A stretch of 25,386 nt of DNA. Source: Chara braunii. Its lineage: Eukaryota > Streptophyta > Charophyceae > Charales > Characeae. The DNA is taken from positions 21,718-47,103 of the forward strand of contig BFEA01000811.1 in the NCBI GenBank assembly GCA_003427395.1, written 5' to 3'. The notes beneath the pieces are model-generated. The model worked only from the letters and a program-made list of their open reading frames with translations. It was not told the origin of the DNA and did no database searches. How positions within the stretch are numbered: position 1 is the stretch's first letter; every line of letters starts with the position of its first letter. Shown piece by piece: positions 19,229-25,386 of the stretch. A program made the position numbers and the translations under genes.

Positions 19229-19711
19229 TCACCCCGTAGGAGTTCGAGGAAGGATGACCACCTGTCCATATGAGCGCTCGTTGGTTAGTTCTGGTTCCTT
19301 CCACGGGGTAATCTCCTCACCTTTAGTCACCTTGTCAGGTCGATGCAGATGTGTCAAGCCGTAAGCGTTCCCGTACTTCTCCGTATTCCGATGGACAATA
19401 TTGAAGTCGTACTCTTGCAATCGTACAACCCAACGTCCAATCATACCCGTGTAATTGGTGAGCCTTTTGAGGGTCAGCAAGTGCTCACGATCTATGGCAA
19501 GGAGGAACTTCTGTCCGTAGAGATACGGATGGAAATGTTGAATCCCCCAAACCACTGCGTAACACTCTCCCTAAGGAGTTAAATCATTTCTCCTTTCGTC
19601 AAGCACTGTCCGATAAGCATACTCGATGACGTGTTCGTGGCTGTCTTTCCCCTTCTGGGCTCGAATAATGGAGATCGCTTCAGGCCGCCAGTCCGTAATG
19701 AGTATGAATTG
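19229..19711 (-). pseudogene. Retrotransposon RNase H
   Basis: Degrades the RNA strand of the RNA-DNA hybrid during reverse transcription. It begins with FILITDW, where the first catalytic Asp is kept, and continues through EHVIEYA. The TAG at 19571-19573 replaces a codon in the TP-GECYAVVWG junction, where a Gln would be usual. GIQHFHPYLYGQKF and AIDREHLLTL follow, keeping another Asp. The late conserved Asp of the GNADGLT motif is Tyr here (YGNAYGLTHL). The frame changes at about 19230-19300 before the PHD-like finger. Confidence 0.88.
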
Positions 19712-20805
19712 CTTTTGCAGGTCCGGTCGGATCAAAATAGGCGCAGTAAATAGGGCCTCCTTTAAAGTGACAAAGGTCCGCTTGCACTCAATGTCCCACC
19801 GTAGGGGCTGGTCCTTGCGCAGAAGATTCGTTAGAGGTCGTGCGATCATCATGCAACCCTTGATAAATCTGCGGTAGTACGACGCCAGTCTCAAAAAGGC
19901 CCAAACCTGTTTCAGTGTCGTGGGCGTGGGGGCTTCTCGAACAACCACGACCTTTCTCGAATCTGGCCTTAAACCGCATCGCGTTACTGCGTAACCCAAG
20001 AATGAGATTTCCGAAAGGAAAAACTCGCTCTTTTCCAGTGCAATTTTAAACCCAACGTCCCCCAGCGCTCTCATCGTCCATTCAATATGTTGCGCATGCC
20101 CGTGAAATGATTCCGAATATACCAGAATATCACCCATAGACACAATAACGTAAAAATTAATCATCTCTTGTGCCAGTCGGGTCTTGTTAGCGAACTTCTG
20201 AAAGGTTACGTTCATCGCTCTTTGGAACGTGGTTGGTGCATTGCAGATACCCATCGGACAACAAATTCACTGCCAGGTGCCTTCGAACAATACAAATGCC
20301 GTCTGCGACTAATCTTCCTCTTTGACCAAGATGTGATGAAATCCATGGCGAATATCAAACTTACTGAAATAATTCGCACACCCAATCGCATCCAACAAAT
20401 CATCAATCCGGGGAAGGGGATACACATCCTTGATTGTAATGTCATTCAATTTTCGGTAATCAATGCAAATGCGAATCGACCCACTCTTTTTCAGGACTAA
20501 GACCACGGGAAATGACCAAGGTCCTGTTGCTGGTTCGATCCATCCGTTAGCCTCAAACTCCCTGATTCTTTGCAGCGTAACTTTTCTCTCCGCGAGAGAA
20601 TATCGGTATGGCTTACAATGGATCGGGGGATGCGTTCGGGTCTGAATCTCGTGTTGAATAACTAAAGACAATCCAATATCCGTATCTGTTACGCTAGTTG
20701 CATCTTGATATTCAGTCAAAATATCCGCAATCAGTCGATGGGTTTCGTTAGGTACATACTAAGGTGTATGCAGTTCGTACGGCCTTCCGTGTATGGTAAC
20801 CGTCA
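19712..20805 (-). pseudogene. Retrotransposon reverse transcriptase, catalytically broken
   Basis: Motifs in order: a lead-in (TIHGRPYELHTP) with a TAG at 20759-20761; KPYRYSLAERK; GWIEPATGPWSFPVVLV; IDYRKLNDITIKDVYPLPRI; then FSKFDIRHGFH with the first catalytic Asp at 20354-20356. A TAG at 20309-20311 and a TGA at 20267-20269 follow, then CPMGICNAPTTFQRAMN. The metal-binding YxDD box reads S-M-G-D (20129-20140), so both the Tyr and the first Asp of the box are changed. FLGYAVT and the thumb/connection region (LRLASYYRRFIKG) are well preserved. This is a gypsy-type RT that cannot be active. Confidence 0.95.
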
Positions 20806-20854
20806 CGTGTTTCGTGTTCACTTTGTGGTTGTTCTCGACAGGGGGAAAAAAAAT

Positions 20855-21225
20855 GAAGGAATTATCCGACCGCCGGAGAACACGATGACGACCCTCTGGG
20901 CGTCTTCTTCTCGGATGGCCACGTGTTCTTCCGGGGTCACACCGTCTCAGATGTCTTGCCAGGGAACTGATTTTTCGATGATCTTGATCCCGAGCTCATA
21001 GAGCATAAGGTCATCGAGCTTAGGGGGTTCCAGAGCTTCTCTTTCGGCCCCTAAGCGTAATAATCGCACCTCCTTATCAGACGATAGCAGGGAACGGGGC
21101 AGCCCTGTAATGTTGCAGAACGACTTCTTCTCTCAGTATCTCGAAAGCAGTGGGGTCGTGGCTTCGTACAAGGTTCGAGGGGGCTCCAAAGAGTCAATCA
21201 TCCGAGATACTTGTATGAGGGGTTC
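20855..21225 (-). pseudogene. Protease-RT linker of gag-pol
   Basis: Stays in the protease frame with TGA codons at 21133-21135 and 20947-20949, then loses the frame at an A run near 20846-20853, after which RT continues in another frame. The translation has no recognised domain but is charged and protein-like (EVRLLRLGAEREALEPPKLD). Confidence 0.6.
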
Positions 21226-21822
21226 TCAAAAAATTAAAGCTCGAGTTCGTGGTAGGTTTCTTTCCGTGAGAACAAATGTTTTGGAAGTCTTCTGTCGGAT
21301 TGGGTAGCGAATCAGTTGTTGAGTCATATCGAGATCGACTTTATTTTCGTCGTCGGACTCGCTTGAGGAATCATGTTCCTCATCCTTCTGCTCGACTTTC
21401 CGAGTTGGTTGTTCGCAGGTAATTACTCGGAGAGTGACTCCAGGAGTCGAGGGCATCATGGTTCGCTGAGTTAGACACATTGGAATAACGCATGATTTCG
21501 CACCTGTATTTCGTAGGGTTATCGATCGTCGTTCGAAATCCAGATTTGCCCGTAGCGAGACAAACGCCGGTAATCCCAAAAGTACATCATAGGTATTGAC
21601 ATCCAATACCACCACATCCCCTAAAGCATGAACCTTTCCTAACTGAAAGACGACATTCGTCATTCTGCCCACTACTTTTATCTTTTTTTCATCCGCAGAG
21701 ACGAGCTGGTCTTTTTCGGTTAGCATGATTAGATATTTCCGTCGCCATGCCTTTTCCACTACCTTCAGTGAAATAGTCAGGACAACTGCTCTTGAATCGA
21801 TGACAGCATTGTACGAAACTCC
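21226..21822 (-). pseudogene. Retropepsin-like aspartic protease
   Basis: Would process the gag-pol polyprotein. The active-site region reads VIDSRAVV at about 21790-21798, where the family has D-S/T-G; the Gly is Arg. The second signature, YDVLLGLPAF, followed by LRANLDFERRSITL, is typical of gypsy proteases. A TGA at 21823-21825 lies between the zinc-knuckle section and the protease in the same frame, and a TGA at 21226-21228 ends the section, which has a Ser/Glu/Asp-rich stretch before it. Confidence 0.85.
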
Positions 21823-22551
21823 TCATACTTCAATGTCACATTCCGCGGATTTCCATGGAATGACTTTGATAGGTAGGAAATGATTATCCTCCTGGATTAG
21901 TCCCAACCGTATTGGGTTCGTCGTGCTGAGATTTTCGGGTTTGTCATCGGGAGCTGGGGCTTTCTCTTTCGTCGTTGTCAGTTTACTAAGAACGAATCGT
22001 TTTCTATTCGCCTTGCAATGTTGCAACATGCGTTCATTAACTTGTTCTGATATAGACAGCAAATGGTCAATCGACAATGGAATCCGGTGGTCCAAGGCCC
22101 GAACAATGTTCAAAACGTTGATTTCTCTCGTGACGAAGGTAGGACCACCTGACTCCATTTCGCTTGGGGAAGGTCTCCATTCGGCTACTTTTTTTCGCTC
22201 GTCTGCCGGTCGGATGGTTCCGATCATTCCTAACCCTGGATATCCTAAGGCGATATATTGATCGAGCGGGATAAGTTCTGCTGCTTCCTCGGTAGAGGTT
22301 ATCGTGCTTCCCCCTCCTTCTATCTCTTTAAGCATCGTACCTATCCTTCTTGGACCGTTGGCCACTGACGCAGCGGCCACAGGGGCAACCCCGACTCGGG
22401 CTTGCGCATGTCGGTGTGGACAGTCCCCGACGAAGTGGCAAGACTGATGACATGTGTAGCAGACACTCAGATTGGTTGTCATTCCTCCCACTGGTTGAGC
22501 GGGGGCAATGGCTTGTGTCACTGGGGCAGTTCTAACAGCAATGGGGCACAT
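21823..22551 (-). pseudogene. Gag nucleocapsid section with CCHC zinc knuckle
   Basis: Binds element RNA during packaging in the intact family. One zinc knuckle, C-x2-C-x4-H-x4-C, lies at residues 31-44 of this section (DNA 22420-22461), and its four ligands are intact. The downstream 190 residues link to the protease and contain a Lys/Pro-rich patch (TTTKEKAPAPDDKP). It is in the same frame as the gag sections upstream and the protease downstream. Confidence 0.88.
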
Positions 22552-22554
22552 CGA

Positions 22555-22956
22555 TCACATCAAGGATTCCATCCGGGCGTTGTACTCTCGTTGCTCCTTC
22601 TTGCTTTCTTGTACTAGGCCAACTAAAGTCCATGTCAGCCTTAATATCGCGTTTGGCTCACTGACTCTATTCATCATATCTGGAGGGGGTGCAAGAATGG
22701 GCACGACAGATACAAGAGCGGTTATCGCTGGCATAGGCGATCCCGTGGTTGCGTCTGCTCCGTTGTTTTTTGTTACGATGTGCTCTAAATAGGTGACGAG
22801 ACCAGAGACAAAACCCATGTTTTCAAATTTACTTTGAAGCGCGACCAACTCGGCCCTTGCTCTAGCCAGTTCCGAGGAGTCCCCTTCTCTAGGATAATAT
22901 TCCCCCTCTAGGAAACTGGTGGCGAATTTCCGCTCCATTTCTTCTGCTGCAAACAT
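22555..22956 (-). pseudogene. Gag middle section, coiled-coil-like
   Basis: In the same frame as the capsid-like and zinc-knuckle sections, bounded by TGA at 22996-22998 upstream and 22555-22557 at its end. It contains a heptad-like charged helix (ELARARAELVALQSKFENM) of the sort seen in gag spacer regions, then a Pro/Val-rich linker and a second charged helix. Confidence 0.7.
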
Positions 22957-22995
22957 AATATGCTGCAGGGTATGATTGATCGGGGAAAATTGCTT

Positions 22996-23449
22996 TCACA
23001 ATTTCACCCTCATGGTCCTGCTGTGGAGCCCATTGATGAATAGATCCCTCCCGACTTGCTCTCCTCGTCCAATTTTGACAAACATCCTGTAAAATCGGTT
23101 TCGATATTCCGTGACAAATTCCAGTGGCTTTTGCACTCGATCTTTAATCATGAACAAGGCTTGTTCCGACTGAATGTAGTCAAATCGGTTGAGGAAATCT
23201 CGCTCAAAAGTTGGGCGATCTACCCAAACGTAAATGTTGAACCAATAATGCGTGTCCCATCCCAATCTAGCGGCGATGTTAATTCTAGCTTTATCGTTAT
23301 CGTACTGTTGCGCGCGTAGCGTGGCTAGCCATGCCCCGACCAAATGATGTGCAGGGTCGAAAAGATAGATCCGGTGGGGCCATGGGCACGCGAGCTCGCG
23401 GGGCCGGGACTGGACCAGGATTCGGATTTCGGTTTTGATTCGCATTCAT
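22996..23449 (-). pseudogene. Gag capsid-like section, frameshifted near its N-terminus
   Basis: FDPAHHLVGAWLATLRAQQY, then WVDRPTFERDFLNRF, FVTEYRNRFYRM and GRDLFINGL follow the pattern of retrotransposon gag (Retrotrans_gag). The N-terminal part lies in another frame, with a candidate ATG at 23447-23449 and an Asn/Pro-rich stretch (MNANQNRNPNPGP); the frames join near 23375. The earlier upstream frame is closed by a TAA near 23537, so no longer N-terminus is evident. Confidence 0.82.
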
Positions 23450-23550
23450 ATTGGCTACCTGCCGCCCAACCGACCTACTTCGTGTCACTGATTCATAGTC
23501 TTGCTGGTCATTCCGCAGCACTGATTTTTTTCCGATTCGTGGTTATGTTC

Positions 23551-24412
23551 TCAGGCAATTGCTCTTTCTAATATGCAGGCAGTCCAAGGGTTCTTTGAGA
23601 GTTTCTCTTCTCTTGTGCGCAGGGTAAGCGTCATCCTTAGACCGCACACCATTTCCCTAAGCATTGTGATCCCACGGCGTCATCGGGGTGCGGCGATGTC
23701 GTCCTCCCCCTCGCCTCTACGCACCCATCGGGTCTCATACATCTCATTCAACCCTATTGACACATGTCCCTTAGTCTTTTCGGGGCCTTTACATGCATGC
23801 ACACACAACTTCACATTTCCCTTGGCAAGATTACACTTCATTCTCTCATTTACACCCTAAGTTTCAAACGCGAAGGTCATTTCCATGGATTGGCTTTATG
23901 CTAAGGGTCCCGTAGCCCCTTTGCCTCTCTTCCCTTTTTCTTTTGCCGCCCGGTTCCTCCCGGCCCTATCCCGCTCAAGGCATCCCTAGCCTTCACTTAC
24001 CTGCATAGTCCCACATAAAGCAAAGATCCATACAATCTCTCATTGGGGGTCAACACATAGCCTTTCCAACATGCCTATCTTTCCATGTTCTTTGACTGTT
24101 CTTTGTTCCCTCTCTTTTGCTCAATCAACCCATCCTCTTCTCATAGTTATGCAGTCGGGGAAATGCTTGAGTCAAACTGACCTTGCTTCAACTTATACTT
24201 TCTCTCGGATTCCACCTTTTTCCCACTCTTTCAAACGTCCTTTCCTTTGCATTCCTGGTGGCACAAGGGACCGGCTACCCTTCCCTTGCCCTCTTTCTCT
24301 ACCAAGTGAGGTCTGATTTCTCTTACCGTTTGCACCCTGGCAATGTAACAAGTGAAGGGAAAAATGCCAGTCATATGCCAAGTGAGGGGAAGAGAGAAAG
24401 AAGCCAACGCGA
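23551..24412. other. Upstream flank of gag; no LTR or gene recognised
   Basis: This is where a 5' LTR and leader of the minus-strand element would lie. I found no match to 16390-16800, no TATA box on the minus strand and no obvious primer-binding site. A perfect splice-donor consensus on the minus strand (complement of 23995-24003) is present, with no proven exon. Confidence 0.5.
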
Positions 24413-24419
24413 AGAGGGA

Positions 24420-24502
<83 letters not shown>

Positions 24503-24515
24503 GGAGAGAGAGAAG
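24413..24515. repeat. (AG)n microsatellite
   Basis: About 100 bp of AG repeats with rare GGG or AAA interruptions. Confidence 0.97.
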
Positions 24516-24543
24516 AGACTTCTAATCCTAATCAAATCATCCC

Positions 24544-24617
24544 CCCGTAGTAGCAGCCAAATGTCGGTCACCCATCCCATAGTAGTAGCACCCAAATGTC
24601 GTTCACCCATCCCATAG
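24544..24617. repeat. Two-copy tandem duplication, ~37 bp
   Basis: GTAGTAGCA, CCAAATGTCG and TCACCCATCCCATA occur twice in a row with two or three substitutions. Confidence 0.85.
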
Positions 24618-25386
24618 TGAAAGATCACCTAAGTATGAATTGAAACACTTCACCATACATGAACTCGACAATGAGAAGGTTGAACTAGTGAAAGGCACAT
24701 GCACATGGAGGAAAGATCAACTAAGTATGAACCGGAACATCACAACACACATGAACTTTACAATGTGAAGATTGAACTAATGGAAAACACATGCACATGG
24801 AGGAAAGATCAACCAAGTATGAACCGGAACACTACAACACACATGAACTTGACAATGAGAAGATTGAACTAGTGAAAGCACATGCACATGGAGGAGAGAT
24901 CAACTAAGTATGAATCGGAACATCACAACACATATGAACTTGACAATGAGAAGATTGAATTAGTGAAAAGCACATGAACATAGAGGAAAGATCAACCCAC
25001 ATGAACTTGACAATGAAAAACTTGAACTAATGAAGAGCACATGCACATGGAGGAAAGATCAACACACATGAACTTGACAATGAGAAGTTTGAACTAATGA
25101 AGAGCACATGCACATGGAGGAAAGATTAACTAAGTATGAACCGGAATAATACAACATACATGAACTTGACAATGAGAAGATTGAACTAATGAAGAGCCCA
25201 TCCCTATGGCGGAAAAATCAACTAAGTATGAACCGGAACACTAAAACACACATAAATTAGACAATGAGGAGACTGAGTCAGTGAAAAGCATATGCACATA
25301 GAGGAAAGATCCACTAAGTATGAACCGAGACATCACAACACATAGGGATGAAAGATCAACTAAGTATCAACCGGAACACTGCAACA
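24618..25386. repeat. 91-92 bp satellite array, continuing off the window
   Basis: Units marked by AAGTATGAA(C)CGGAA begin near 24631, 24723, 24815 and 24906, then near 25132, 25223 and 25316, giving a period of 91-93 bp. Each carries CATGAACTTGACAATGAGAAG and a GCACATGCACATGGAGGAAAG-like end. Two units near 24985-25110 lack about 25 bp including the AAGTATGAA segment. The last unit before the window edge is also shortened. No coding frame is present. Confidence 0.93.

Larger units (their letters stand above)
16390..23550 (-). mobile_element. Degraded Ty3/gypsy-type LTR retrotransposon
   Basis: Domain order on the minus strand is gag, zinc knuckle, protease, RT, RNase H, PHD-like finger, integrase, then a GPY/F-like C-terminus. 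Integrase after RNase H places it in the Ty3/gypsy order and not the copia order. Gag to the protease-RT link shares one frame, RT-RNase H a second, and PHD-integrase a third. The change near 20846-20853 is at a run of eight or more A. In these frames I count 15 stops: nine TGA, four TAG and two TAA. No tRNA primer-binding site, polypurine tract or 5' LTR was identified. The right boundary is set loosely just upstream of gag. Confidence 0.85.

Noticed and set aside
23551-24412. 5' LTR of the minus-strand element
   Set aside because: No similarity to the left terminal repeat, no TATA motif on the minus strand and no primer-binding site were found.
24183-24628. Frames over the AG microsatellite (Arg-Glu or Ser-Leu repeats)
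   Set aside because: They are products of the dinucleotide repeat only.

Overview
The window looks like repeat-dominated nuclear DNA of a eukaryote. It has no bacterial-style operons, long microsatellites of several kinds, and a decayed Ty3/gypsy-type retrotransposon. From memory only, the pol protein resembles elements of green plants and streptophyte algae of the Chara type. That assignment rests on the style of the RT, RNase H and integrase motifs and was not tested by a search. I see no intact host gene that I recognise.

Layout, left to right. 1-2.5 kb: a CT microsatellite, GC-rich DNA with open frames on both strands, and at about 2090-2530 a diverged copy of the 3'-terminal repeat of the retrotransposon in the right half. 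2.78-3.03 kb: a dense run of inverted repeats. 3.7-5.3 kb: AT-rich DNA with a roughly 120-bp tandem repeat of two alternating types, then a family of six short hairpin repeats whose stems differ but stay largely paired. 5.3-8.2 kb: no recognisable gene. 8.2-8.9 kb: a 199-codon acidic reading frame lying between two inverted copies of a palindrome-bearing repeat. 9.9-10.1 kb: a tRNA-like, SINE-like segment with a 30-nt palindrome. 10.4-14.2 kb: GAA, TG, ATT and CACAGTGA-type repeats, with two clear copies and one doubtful copy of a roughly 340-bp retroposon-like sequence that end in ATT-rich or AT-rich tails. 14.2-15.4 kb: a structured region dominated by ten tandem hairpin units with compensatory stem changes.

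16.4-23.5 kb: one gypsy-type element on the minus strand, read right to left as gag, zinc knuckle, protease, reverse transcriptase, RNase H, a PHD-like zinc finger, integrase with HHCC and DDE residues, and a GPY/F-like C-terminal region. It is non-functional: I count 15 in-frame stops and three frame changes, and the RT and protease catalytic motifs are altered. Beyond integrase lie an undamaged 152-codon frame and a TATA-bearing terminal repeat. No matching 5' LTR is seen on the right. 23.6-25.4 kb: no gene, then an AG microsatellite and a 91-92 bp satellite that runs off the window.

The most unusual signals are the hairpin array at 14.8-15.4 kb, the PHD-like finger between RNase H and integrase, and the second covarying hairpin family at 4.7-5.3 kb.
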